DNA of 64,000 nucleotides from Zygnema circumcarinatum. Taxonomy: Eukaryota > Streptophyta > Zygnematophyceae > Zygnematales > Zygnemataceae. Shown here piece by piece: positions 1 through 11,204 of this stretch (the first letter of the stretch is position 1; each line of letters begins with the position of its first letter). The translations under genes were made by a program, and so were the position numbers. Location: assembly GCA_037447605.1 (NCBI GenBank), contig CM074815.1:754323-818322 (forward strand), given 5' to 3'. Below the pieces are notes generated by a model. The model did no database searches, was not told the DNA's origin, and saw only the letters and a program-made list of their open reading frames with translations.

Positions 1-505
1 CTCCACCTCTGTTTCCCTATCCCTTCCCTTCCAATCCCTTCCTTTGTCCTGCCCCTTCCTTTTCCTTCTCCCCCCCCCCTTCTCATTTCCCCTCCCCTTC
101 CTTTCTCCCTTCCCTTCCCTTCCCTTCCCTCTTTCCTCCCCGTTTCTCCTCCTCTCCTTTCCTTTCCCTCCTCCCTTCCTTTCCCATCCCCTTCCTTTCC
201 CGTATTCCCCCCTTTCTTCTCCCTTCTCTCTTCTCTTTCCTGTCCCTTTTCTTCCCTCCTCTTCCCTTCCCTTTCCTCCCCCCCCCCCGCCTCCTCTCCC
301 TTTCTTTCCCTCCCCTTCCTCTACCCCTTCCCTTCCATCCCCTTCCCTTATCCTTTCCCCTTTCCCTTCTTTTCCGTACCCTTATTCCTCTCGCCATTCC
401 TTTCCTTTCCTCTCCCTCCCCTTCCCGTCCCTTCCCTTCTCTTCCCTACCCTTCCTTCCCCTTTCTCCTCCCCGCCCACCCGCTTCCCTTCCCTCATCCA
501 TTCCC
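1..505. repeat. Pyrimidine-rich low-complexity tract
   Basis: Almost pure C/T on the + strand, built from irregular CCCTT/CCTTCC blocks with C-runs near 68-80 and 279-288. Open frames through it are compositional artefacts (Pro/Leu/Ser/Phe on +, Gly/Arg/Lys/Glu on -). It directly precedes the zinc-finger region of the LINE, so it may belong to that element's 5' end or be independent satellite. Confidence 0.85.
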
Positions 506-1616
506 TTCTCCTTCGTCATGCCTCTTCGTCGCTCCTCTCGTTCCCCTTCCCCTTCCCACCCCCTTGCCTTGTCATCTGCTGTTGCTCTTCCCCCTCCTGT
601 CCGTTCTTCCCCTCTTCCTTCTTCCCCTCCCGCTGCTCGCCCCAGGCCTCTCCCCCGGGTTCCTTGTGATCATTGTGGAAATTGTTTTGGTCAGGGTGCG
701 GGTTTGTCCCGGCATATGCGGCGCGTGTCCTCTTACGTCCTCCTCCATTTATGCGACCCTTCTTCTCTCCCTCTTCTTCTCTACCCGTCACTTTGCCACC
801 CACAGGTCTACCACTTTTGCATGTTGGGCCCTGAATCGGCTTCTGCTTGAGTATGCTCGGTCTTTAGATGTCCTTGGGTCGTTTTGTTGGGTCCACGTCG
901 TCCTGCGTCTTTGCGGCTCGTATCCACGGGCTTTGCGTGTTTAATGATTGCATTGATGCTTCTGCGTTTGCCTCTTGCTTTCGTCTTGCGTGTTCTTGAT
1001 CATCAGAGATATTCTTTGCCTTGGCATGTCCTTCTTCTTTTCCCCTTTGGGTTTTAATTTTGCCTGACGCAGGGCCATTGCCGTTCAGCGAGACCGTCAG
1101 CCCGATGTCTTGCGTTTTGGGTGGGGATTGCAGGGCTGCGAGCGAACGCGGCCCGTCGCGTGGGTACTTTGTCGGCGTCTGCGCCCTTTCATCGCCCTCC
1201 TTTGAGGACGCCTCCGCTCGACATGGGCAGTTCAATTAGGCGATGCGGTTAATCTCCCGTATTTGCTTTCGCGCTCTTTGACCCTTCGCCGCCCGGCCAG
1301 CAACGCGACACTTTGGATCGCCGCCGGACTCTCTCCATCCGGATCTTTCGCGAGATATCCTTCCTTCGCCGACACTTTTGAGCCCATCGGCTTCGTTTTG
1401 TGCTTGTCGTGCGCTTTCATTGAGCTTACTGCATCCCCCCTCATTTGTCTGGGGGCAGCCGGGCATAGTTTATGAGTTGCCGTGATGTGTTTTCTCCAGA
1501 CACCGGGGATAGTGGGTTTGGTTTGCTTTTTCAGCTTGCTTGTGTCATGCTCGGCGAGTGCGTGTTCCCTAGATCCGTGAGTCATATTCTTCACGTCCAG
1601 CTCGTTTGGTTGCCGC

Positions 1617-2227
1617 TTGCCAAGAAACTTTGCAGGGGTTAAGCCCCATATAGCGGTAGGGGAGGTTTGGCAGCGTATGCTATGGTTGTTGCTTTCGGCG
1701 CTATGTGTTTCGATTCTGAGGGGGCCCCTTCGAGGTCATTTTTCCCCTTACCAGTTTGGTGTGGCGACCCCTGGGGGCTGCGAGGCCGTAGTTCGTGGCA
1801 TTCGTGCGACGTTAGATCTTCACCCTCATTGGGTTGTTTTGCAGGTTGATGTGACAAACGCTTTTAATACGGTGGATCGTCATGAGATTTTTTGCGAGTT
1901 ACGAGAGGCCCTTGCACCGATTGCGTCCCTTTTTCCTTTTGTGCGCACATTTTATTCTCGTTCGAGCCCGCTCCTTTTTCCTCTTGGCGATGCATCTGGT
2001 GGAGTGGCGACCTTGGAGTCTGCGACCGGGACCCGCCAAGCGCCCCTTTAGGAGGTCCTTTATTCGCTTTGGCGCACATTCGTGCGCTTCGGGCTTCGGC
2101 ACAGGCTTTTCCAAGCTGCCTTCTCCCATCAGTGGCCGACGATACTCATATCATTGGCCCTGCTGACGTGACCAGGTCGTTGCGCGTTTGCACTGATTTT
2201 ACTACTCGATTGGCAGCTATCGTTTGA
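1617..2227 (+). pseudogene. Reverse transcriptase core, frameshifted
   Basis: The first frame (1617-2051) carries the palm motif LQVDVTNAFNTVDRHE, including the first catalytic Asp, and ends at GTRQ just before an in-frame stop. The GDP...PLFALAHIRALR region and the ADDTHIIGP motif with the catalytic Asp pair continue in another frame up to about 2227. At least one indel therefore separates conserved blocks B and C, and the enzyme cannot be made from this copy. The motif spacing is normal for a LINE RT. Confidence 0.75.
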
Positions 2228-3099
2228 TAAATTTGGCCGAAGTGTTTTGCTTGGTCTCGGTTGGTATCCCTTCTACGCTTTAAACTCCTTGGTATCAGGA
2301 CTTGTCTTTGATGGAATTGAGGCCGATACGTGTTTTAGGCTGCCCTTTCGGCGTTGCATCTTATGTTGATCGTTGTGTTGATGATGCTGAGGTTGAGGAT
2401 ACGTCTCAGGTCGAAGAGCTTCCACATCTTTCAGATCCTAAAGTGGCTTTTTCTTTGCTTACTCGTTGTTTTGCTTTGCGTCCGTCATACCTTTTGCGTA
2501 CTCTCCCTCCTAACCCTGCTTTCCTTGAGTCATTGCAATCTTCGATGGCGTTTGTTTTAAGTATGTCATAAAGCCTTTTGGGTCTGGTATTGTTTTGATG
2601 CGACGAGATCGCTTGCCGTCGCAAAGCCTGCGCTCCCCTATTTAGTGGTTTAGGACTCATCCGACAATTAGGTGTGGCCTTACGCGTTTTGGGTAGTTGG
2701 GCTCTCGTTACTCCCTATTTGGCTTAGCGTTTGGTAGCTGGCTGATCGTCCGTTGCTTGATCTGTTGTCGCTCATGTTGATGATGGTGATCTTCCGTTTG
2801 AGGAGGTTGCATTCTGCGTGGCGCCCATGGTTTTGCTTCTGCTAGTGCTCGGGCTTCGTCGCCCCGTTTGCCGCTTGCGTCGATGCGATTCCGCGTGTCA
2901 ACTCACTTTGGTGATGAGGTTGTTCTTTCTTTGAGTTCTCTACCCTTATTGCGGCTCTTCCTTACGATGTTCTTGCGTGCTGCGGCGGCGCGTATGGCGG
3001 GTCACAGAACGAGGCGGTTGGCGGCTGTTACCCGATATTTTCCACCGCCGTTTGACCCCAGGCGGTTTCAGCTTGCGGTAGCGACCGTCTCGGGCTCCC

Positions 3100-3778
3100 C
3101 ATCCGCCATTGCAGGGTTCTCCTCGTTGTGTTTGTGGTGATTCGATTGATGCGCCCAGAGCGTTCATCTGCGCCGATGTGCACCGCGAGGCGAAACGCAT
3201 TTTGGCTCGCAATGTTGTCGCGGCGATGCGTTGCTGCGGTGGCTCCAGGCTATTTACCTTGTGCGGCGGGGCGAGCCACCCTGTGTCCCACGGCCGACTG
3301 GCCATTGGCGGCGGAGTTAAGCCCTGATTTGTAGCTCTTATGGATGGTGCCGGTATTTTTTGGGGATATTGGTGGCGATCCAACCCGTCGCGTTTATTGT
3401 CGCGTGCGGCACATCAGCGAAGGCATTGGCTGCTTTCGCGTCGACCCCGCGCCATGAGGAAGCGTCGTATGCTCCTGATGATGCAGCCGACGGGTTTGTT
3501 CCTATGGCTGTGAGATTTTTGGCTGCCTCGACACCCGTTTGGATACCTTCCTTAGCCGGTCGCCCATACCGGCTCTTTTCGAGATGCGGCCCGGAAGCCC
3601 TCCCTCCGGCCCGATCTTGGCTACCTTTTATCGACAACGTATTTCCGTCGCCCTTCAGCGTTGCCTCGCTTCTACGCTACTTCGGCGTGCTGCAGTTGTT
3701 GGTGACCGTGTTGGTGGACTTCCGCCGCTCCCTCCTCGCGACGTGCCTCACATCGGTGACCTTCGCGGCTGCTTTTAG
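3100..3778 (+). pseudogene. LINE C-terminal region remnant
   Basis: Frames covering 3109-3327 show a Cys/His cluster (CVCGDSIDAPRAFICADVHR) like the C-terminal knuckle downstream of LINE RT domains. Around 3500-3778 another frame reads DTFLSRS...GSPPSGPILATFYRQRISVALQR and ends at a stop near 3778. Frame changes and stops interrupt the stretch, so it is a remnant. The second half is the part copied at 22180. Confidence 0.6.
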
Positions 3779-3933
3779 GGCTGCGTTGTTGTGCCTAGGC
3801 GTAGTTTTCCGCTCCTAGCTTCGTTTTATTGTGTTTCGGTCCTTTGTGACCAGTCCTTCGTGGTTCCACATTTTGCCTTTATCCATGTAAATTTGATGGC
3901 CTCGCCATCGCGAGTTCAATGAAAGTTTGCGTT
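3779..3933 (+). repeat. LINE 3' UTR tail, copy 1 (founder-like)
   Basis: This follows the last LINE stop. Shared core words are GGTCCTTTGTGACCAG, TCGTGGTTCC, CCATGTAAATTTGATGGC and GCCATCGCGAGTTCAATG. Related tails occur at 22410-22522 (+), 23365-23465 (+), 27060-27180 (-) and 29780-29900 (+). Conservation of this segment across otherwise different copies marks it as the 3' recognition region of the family. Confidence 0.8.
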
Positions 3934-4129
3934 CCTTCCCTCCTCCCACATTAAACCACTTAGCAGTCAAGGAAATCCAATAACGATTCGACACGTGATC
4001 CCAAGGCGAGTCGCGATTGGTCATTCTTGAATCCAGCTGGCAGTGGAGACAAGCAATTGAAGCAGATTCGTCGGTTTGTGCAAGTTCCATGTGTTGCAGC
4101 TAGCAGCCGTTCAGTTCAGAAATTGAGCA

Positions 4130-4490
4130 ATTTTTTTTGCTGAATTTTGCACTGCAAAGTTTGTGGGCCGTTTGAAGCGCAAAAAGGGCGTCGTCGAGTG
4201 CCGGAGAATCTCGGGATTGCGTCATGATGATGTCACGTAAGGACCTCTAAGGCGCTCCCATTGGCTGGCCGGCCGCACACGCTTGGCCGGCCGCGACTGT
4301 GACCGATAGTGTACGAACGTCCCATTGCCTTGACTTCTCTCGCGTCAGTAACTGACCTGATGATGTCACCAATAGTGGCCCTGTCCCAAGGCGGAGAGAT
4401 TCTTGTCGTACTGACCAGCTCTGAAATGACGTCATACATGACGTGACATCCACCCCCGGCCGACGACGGCCCCTCAGCATTGCTAGTGAC
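4130..4490. promoter_or_regulatory. Spacer with clustered TGACG/TGATGTCAC motifs
   Basis: No ORF here is convincing. Repeated bZIP-type core words are visible: GATGTCACG near 4230, GATGTCACC near 4365, the palindrome TGACGTCA near 4427, TGACGTGAC near 4440, and paired GGCCGGCCGC blocks near 4267-4297. TGACG is the known core of TGA/bZIP sites, but there is no adjacent gene start to attach them to, so a regulatory role is speculative. Confidence 0.25.
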
Positions 4491-4494
4491 TTCA

Positions 4495-4553
4495 ATAAGC
4501 GACAAAAATAGATGACAGATTGGACGTTGGCTGACGTCTATTTTGTCGCTTAT
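4495..4553. repeat. Short inverted repeat (hairpin)
   Basis: The left arm ATAAGCGACAAAAATAGATG at 4495-4514 faces the right arm GTCTATTTTGTCGCTTAT at about 4536-4553, separated by roughly 20 bp. The arms pair over about 18 bp with one extra A. It could be a tiny foldback element or a structured RNA. GCGACAAA words recur near 4700 and 4800. Confidence 0.6.
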
Positions 4554-4559
4554 AGCCCT

Positions 4560-6000
4560 CTGTTTGACAGTACACCTCCAACAATACTAGTAATGTTTTG
4601 TCGTATTGTAAGATTCGGCGTTTGGATTCATTCCGAGAAATAACTGTCGGATCCACCGTCGATATATGCCTGCGTCAGCACACGCCAGCTTCGTGAAAAT
4701 ATCAAACGGGCGACAAATCAGAGAGCTTTCGCTGGTGCAAGCTGACAAAAACGCTGTACAAATACCGTACGACATTGTTTGTCCGATGCGTCCGCCACCA
4801 ATATGCGACAAAAGTCTCTCCCCGAAGCTGCGCCGAGCCCTCCCAGCCGCGCGACGTGCTACGTGGCGCGCTGCCAATGGAGCCGCCACATCTACCACAA
4901 ATAATGAGTGACGTTTCACAATCCCAGCTGTCCAAATACTTGGTGGACCCTCACGTGGTGAGAATCGGACCGTTCGTCTCGCCTGCTTTGACCAGGATTC
5001 GCAACTCAAAACCTCCAAAAATATTCGTTCATTTTAAGAAAACTTTTGTATTCCTGCCCTAAGGAGCTTTTGGCCGCCCAAATGTCTACAAACATATTGC
5101 CAATTTGATTCATCCCACGAATCTCATCAAGTTTCTGTACGGATCAAACGTCCCGCTGTACTTTTTCCCAGCGAAATTTTACCCCCTTTATTTTTTCTAA
5201 GCCTGACCTTTATTTCTTCCCGGCATTTTAATTTCCCATTTTCGTAAAACCACAAACTGGTTGTTCAAAAGTGCCAACCGCCAGTGTTTGGTTGAAAACT
5301 GAGAGGGGAGCTCGTGAAGCAGGGAGAGCCTCCTCCAGCCATGGCTTCCCAGGGAGGGGAGGGGGGAGGGCCGGAGGGCGGCAGATAAGGCGGGCAGCCA
5401 TGGCGGAGGGGAGGCCATAGCTGAAGAGAGCTTACTCTGCTTCCGTCAATACTGCTGCTCCTGCTTCCTCCACGTATCACCTTCTAGCGCCTTTTCAAGG
5501 ATTATATTTTATAAGAAGGTAGCTCAATGGCTTCAGAAAAGACTCGTTTTGGAAGAAATTTAGCTTTTCTTATTTCCATGTATTTAGGTTTGAATGGATG
5601 AAGGAGGCCATGTCTGGGAGGTGCAGTCGTGGCAGCATGCATCAATGTTCAGCTTTTCTTGGAATAGCTTATATTTCAGACTTGCATTCTAGAGCAGATG
5701 CAGCTGCATGCTGTACAGATTCACTCTGAAACCATTTTTTTGGTAGATTTTGCGCAATAATCTGGAAAATTTTCAGCACCTGGTCGTCAACTGTCAACAT
5801 GACAAAGCATTTTGGCATAATTGGAGCTGAAAGTGCTTGACTGGGGTTGCAAACCTCCCAGCAAATGACTGCTTGCATCTGATTTGGCTCAATTTTTTTT
5901 ATCATTGCTGCTGATGTAATGACCTTCAAAGCCTCCTCCTCCGCTCTCCTCTTGTCATGTGCAGAAAGGCTGTGCCGGCCCTGAAGAGTAGAATTCTCAC
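4560..6000. other. Spacer without a recognised gene
   Basis: Several 60-200 codon frames overlap on both strands, but none shows recognisable domains or consistent splice signals. A GA-rich patch lies near 5300-5410. The - strand frame at 5669-6298 competes with a possible upstream exon of the next gene, and I could not decide between them. Confidence 0.5.
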
Positions 6001-6600
6001 ATTCTGAAAGTAAGCGAATGGGTAATTGTAAAGATGAAGCTGCGTATGAAGGTGTGTGGGAGAAGGGCTGCATTCCCAAAGAAGGCTGGTGCTGTGTGAG
6101 GGAGCCGCTGCTTGCAGACCAGAGAGGCATCGTTTTGGTTCTCCTCTGCCAGGCCCTGGCCCTTCTTCTGCATCCAGAAAGCAGCCATGGCGGGCGAGAA
6201 GGGAAGCTCAGCATGCTCGCAGAAGCAGCAACTCTCGAGTCTGTCGGAATAATTGCAGCAGTGCTCTGGTTGTCTGTTACTGGTCTTTTGGGGAACACAG
6301 AATGGTACGGAAGAAACAGGGGGTCCCTTATTATAATATGTCATGCAGCAATTTCGATGACGAATGCGGTGGAAGTGCATCGGTTTCCGAATGCTCCATG
6401 GACCAATGCGCTGCTTTACTGTACAGCTCCATCGCTCGCCTCTGCTTTGAGCCACTCTGGAATGTGGCCGGAGCTTTTCAGCCGACTTGCTGCACAGGTG
6501 ACAATTTTCTTCACCCAAATTTTTTCATGATGATGGTGTTCCTCTGCTAGGGGGTCTCTCTCTACATTTGAAGGTTCACTGTCAACTGCAGAGTGGTTAG

Positions 6601-8950
6601 GATGTTATGCAGGCTCTTTCAATTTGCGAAGCGATTTGGGGGGATTTGCAGGTAGTAGCATTTGGAGCCGTGCTTCTTTTCCTCGGCGATCGTGCGGCGA
6701 TATCCACAAGTCTTCCACTTATAACTGCTACGAGTTTAGCATCAGGTTTGTTGGCGAGCTGCTGGAGAGGAGATGCTTGGAGCTTGGAAATCAATCCGCT
6801 TCAGTATGCGTGGGAAGGAAGGCTTCTCCCTCCTCACACCAAAGCTATCAGTGAGAACGTAAAACCTAGAGTTCAAGTGATTCCGGAAAATATGGAATTC
6901 AATAGTCCTTTGCTACGTACAGAACCGGCGGTCACAAATTCACCTTCCGAAATTGTCTCAGAAGCTCAGGCACTGAAGACAGTACCTGCCACTTCTCTGA
7001 TTGAAAGAGAGACTGGGAATAGACCAGGTCATGCAGGTCTCCAAGCAGCTAAGCAGAGTATTAACATACGTTCTGAGAAGCTTCAGTCGTCATCTTCTCA
7101 GCCACTTAGGACATCTGAAGTGAAGCTGTGTTCGGAAGAAAGGTGCTGTGATGCTGAGATGAAGGGTCTACAGGTGGGAAATCATTCAGCAGCATTCAGG
7201 TTTTCAGAAATTGGAAACCGATTAGAGGGGAGTCTGGATGCTTTGAGTGAGGAAACTATGGCTATGATTCAGTCAGCTTGTGAGGCGGTTGCTGCTGCGG
7301 AGGAGGCAGCTGCAGCGAGATCTGCTGCGGAAAAAGTTGTCATTGCAGCATTGAAAATTGCAGAGTTAGAGAAGCAGGTGGTGGAGAATAGGGTTGCTGA
7401 GGCAAAGAATAGTGTTGAGCAGGCGATGAGGGCAATACAGCGGGCAGCACAAGCAAGCCGATTCAACGAGATGAGACTGAATGGGGCTATTGTGGCGGAG
7501 CTCATGACGATAGCGGCTTCGTCAAAAGGGCTTCAGGAGGAAGCTCTCAAGAAGTGGTTCATGATATCGTTCCGAGCAATGAAGAAAATTTCTTTGTTGC
7601 GAAATGGGGCTGACAGAGGTTGCTTGAGAGAGGTGATGGTTGCTAAGGAGAGTAGCAGAGGCGGGCTGGAGAAGATAGATAGTGAAGGTTGTAAGCTTGG
7701 AAGTGCTGGAAATTGTACTTCATATGGTGAAGAGAAGGAACAGCATCTGGGCGATTCTCGTAGTGGTAGTTGTAATATGGAACGTTTTATAACATGTAGA
7801 AGCTCTTTGGGAAGAAAATGGCTTCCAGCTGCTCCGGGGCGGAGGAGATGGGTAGCTGTGAGACGAGAAATATTACTTCGTAGATCACGAGTGAAAATCC
7901 CAGCGGCGAAATTGTGTTTCTTATTGGCTAGACAACGGTCTGTGGAAGCAGCAATAGAGTTTGAAAGATTCTGCTCTCCTTCACAGCTGCCGGATGAACT
8001 CTATCTGAGAGTAAGTGATGATTGGACTGGAGGGAACTTGTCAATATGGGATGACGATGAAAAGACCGTCAGCTTTTGAGTATGACTTGTCGGCATCGCT
8101 TTCTTGCTTGATGTGTTTGAACTTGCCTTCAAATTGGACGGACATTGAGTGTCTGTTTTTTCTTTCTTATGGAGTGCAGGCTGAGGAGGAAATTGAATCG
8201 TTCGGCTATGAGGAGGCAGTGAAGGAATGGAGGCATCGCCAAGGTGAAGCCATAGCCTTAGAATGCATGCAGACCTCCTCCCAAGAGGGGGAGATATCTG
8301 CAGCCATAGTTCTATGCAGAAATGTGCGAGTGGAGCTGGCAGCCATGGGTATAGCTGCGGTAAGAAGGGAGCCATGGCTCGCTTTGGAGCACAGGTATGG
8401 GCGGCAGGGCCTTCTCCTCTCGCCTCTAGAAGCTTGCCTACCACCGTCTCTATGGGTAAACTATGCGCAAACTGGATTACAAGACTCCAGAACATGGAAG
8501 AACGCAGTCAGATCGTCCTGGCTTGCAGAGCACTTCACCATGTCGGGAATGCTTGAAAGCATGATAGACAGTGTGAGACCTGAGTTGGGCCCATCTCAGA
8601 AGCAGGCACTGAGAACTGCTGTGAGAGATATGGACAGAGTGGAGGCAGCTGTGAGAGCGAGATTCGAGGAGCTCTGCCAAGGAATTGCAGTTTGGTTGAG
8701 AGGGGCTCCCTCTGCAGCTGAATTGGACCCCTCACGAGGTCCGGGAGCTTTGATAGCCACTCTCGGAGAGAGGGTGGAGGGTCTCTTTCTGGAAGCTGCA
8801 GACAGACACTTTCAGCTCTTTGAATTCTGCAGAGCTGTACTAGTGCCGAGGCAGATGGCAAGCCTCTTGGTGGGATTCAGTGAACATATTCGCAAATTGG
8901 GACATGTGGGGCAGCTCTGGGAGCTGAAGCATGCCGGAGAATGTAGCTGA
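6601..8950 (+). CDS. Coiled-coil protein with DOG1-like C-terminus
   Basis: Two exons fit: 6601 (or 6613) to 8010, with donor GA|GTAAGT, and 8180-8950, with acceptor TGGAGTGCAG. Both are phase 0 and the gene ends with TGA. From the ATG at 6607 the product is about 724 aa. Residues 1-60 are hydrophobic, 218-290 form an Ala/Glu-rich coiled coil (AAEEAAAARSAAEKVV), and about 600-715 resembles the second half of the DOG1 domain (ELGPSQKQALRT..., then VLVPRQMASLLVGFSEHIRKL, compare ILTPRQA in TGA/DOG1 proteins). The first half of a DOG1 domain is not clear. A possible upstream exon, 6018-6497, could add membrane-like segments: its donor CAG|GTGACA fits in phase 0 to 6601 or 6613. Family DOG1 domains act in seed dormancy and in TGA factors; the role here is unknown. 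Confidence 0.55.
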
Positions 8951-11204
8951 AGAGTTGTGAGGTTAAATAAGAAATTTTAACGAATTGGGGGCTCAAATTG
9001 CGGCTTGATTCGGGGTTCGACTTTGATATGTAAGCGGGATAAAACGTGGGGAGACCAGGAGAGTTGTGATTAGGATATGAACATGCGAGAGGAGGTGGGA
9101 TATGGGGCAGAACGAGGAGGTAAGCCTTCAGCAAGGGCCAAGGTAGAAAAGGACGACTCTGAGGAGCATTTTGGCGGATTATATTCTTTTTTTCTTAACT
9201 CGATCTGGCCCGGCCGTACAGGGTGGCAGATGTTGTGGGATTAGCGTGAATAAGGCGGTACAGTAGGATACACGTATAGTTCTTGAGGCTTTTTTGTTAT
9301 GAGGAGGTAGGCAGCTCTCTCCTTTTCTACCTTGCTTCCCAGCCCTCTCTCTCCCTTTCGATGAACGTCTGTCGTATATTTAGATGCCTCTAGCGGTCGG
9401 AGTACAGCCTGGGCCTATCCATTAGATGTATGTTCTGGTGAGGACTCTACCCCTTCTGCTCAAGGCTGCAGCATGCATGCCATGGCTGGCCATGATGTGG
9501 AAACCGGGGACATTCACATGGCATGACATAACATGACGTGATGTGGCATGACAAGTTAGTCAGCCGGAGCGAGCCAATTCTACCATTGGCAACTTGAGCC
9601 GGCTACATGAGATCAGGAGGGCAACAAGGGTGGCGGAAGCTGGAGCGGCACATTGATGCTGAGCTGCCGAATGAGAAGCTCTAGATGTAGCAATATTAAC
9701 AATTCCAAAATTGTTAAATTGTCAAATTGTTTTCCTTTGTTTTTAAAATTTACCGCCGATTGAGTGCTGTGCCATGTTCAATGTGAGCTACAAGAGTTTA
9801 CTTCGATCTGTATTCAAGCTGTAAACGATGTGTGGGATCCTCCACGATTTATTGGTCAAATGTTTTTTGTAACTTTCGCGTAGAAATGCTACAAGTCGCT
9901 CTTCAGCACTTGCTGACTGATGAGGTATAATGAAAGTAATCAATACTTGAACGTAGCATTCGCACAAACAACAATATGTTGCCAACATTGACTCCATGGT
10001 TTAGTAGAGCACTTGTAAGTACATATATAACACTGGGACTGCACGTTGCCTAGCGCTGTCGGCAGAAGGCACGAACCGCCAACTCACTTCGTTGTTGAAA
10101 GCGTCTCCATGTAAACTAGTCGTAAGTTACAACATGAGACTATGCAGTTGAGCTTATGAATTCATACTTAGTTTTTAGTATGAGTTTATTATGAGTTTTT
10201 TGAGTTGTCATTATCAAGCTCACGTTTAACTGTTGTGATTCTACTTGTTGTTGTCAACCGCCACGTGCATAGGCTCCCAGGTAGTCAGAGATAGGCCGAA
10301 TGAAAGACAACCAAACCAACGACAACAACAATGAAAGCAGCAAACAAAACAAAGACAACCTTGCCACTGAAAGGCATCACAATGCAACATCATCTCAGGA
10401 GACGATAAGGAAATAAATGGAAATATATACAACAAGTTGCAAAGCGAGAAAAACTTCATCTCATAAAATGCTGAACACGGCACAACCCGACGGTGATCAT
10501 TGGAGAGTCAAATGAAATGTACAGACCTTGAGACACCCTCAATAGTAAAGTACAACCCTACCTTGGCTACATCTCCTGCACTTGACATGCATCTCACATA
10601 TTCACATCAAATCTGACCTATTACTGATCCCTAAAACCCCTCAAAGAATCTTTGCAAGGGCAAACGCCTTTGTACAATTGGAGAACTTTTTTCAAAGCAA
10701 TAATTTTGTGCAGTGTTTCATGCTGTCCTGACATCACAGTCGTCACATTAAAGGAGGGGAAGGAGGGGAAAAAATAGGCTTGCCTGATTCAATTCACGGA
10801 ACAAGCTTCACTTCACGGAACAAAAAATAATTCCCCTCATGAACAGTCGAAGTATTTGGGGTTGGTCGGCTGGTCATACTCAATAGAGACCTGCCCGAAA
10901 ACCACCCCATAGAGAAACTTTCACTCTCTCAAATTGAAGACAACCTTTGAAGCTTTCCTCCCACCCTCCCTGCCTCACTTGCCCTCTCTCAAAACCACAA
11001 TGATTCAAATGAATCTCCATTATACCTATTTCACAAACTGAGCCCGGACCTTCCGCGATTGAAGGCTAGCTTTAATAGAAGCGAGTTCTGTATTTATCTA
11101 TGTCCACCTGAAACGTACCCCTAAAACGGACTGAACTTTTTATCACAAGGAACTTGAAAAAAGGTGCATTTGGTGTAGAAAATTTCTGAATTGAAACAAT
11201 CTTC
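8951..11204. other. Spacer without a recognised gene
   Basis: It is the 3' side of both neighbouring genes. About 9480-9560 contains degenerate CATGAC words. The rest is AT-richer and has only short frames. The part nearest 11204 is probably 3' UTR of the - strand gene. No RNA gene or transposon end was recognised. Confidence 0.6.

Larger units (their letters stand above)
506..3933 (+). mobile_element. Degenerate LINE-type retrotransposon (zinc finger + reverse transcriptase)
   Basis: A decayed non-LTR retrotransposon read on the + strand. In order: a C2H2-like finger near 655-725 (CDHCG...GLSRHMRR); reverse-transcriptase palm motifs near 1820-2160 (LQVDVTNAFNTVDR, then GTRQ/GDP, then the catalytic ADDT block); a C-terminal CxCG...C cluster near 3115-3210; a last ORF block ending at the stop near 3778; and a 3' tail to about 3933. 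The motifs lie in different frames with stops between them, so it is a pseudogene. No LTRs were seen. The 3' end from about 3589 to 3933 recurs almost identically at 22180-22522. The N-terminal finger before the RT recalls R2/NeSL-like LINEs, but I cannot assign the clade. Confidence 0.8.

Noticed and set aside
83-397. Lys/Arg/Glu/Gly-rich - strand frame at the window start
   Set aside because: It is a shadow of the pyrimidine tract on the other strand.
5669-6298. A - strand frame of 209 codons
   Set aside because: No domain is recognisable, and it overlaps a possible + strand exon (6018-6497) that splices in phase to the 6601 exon. Unresolved, so not annotated as a gene.
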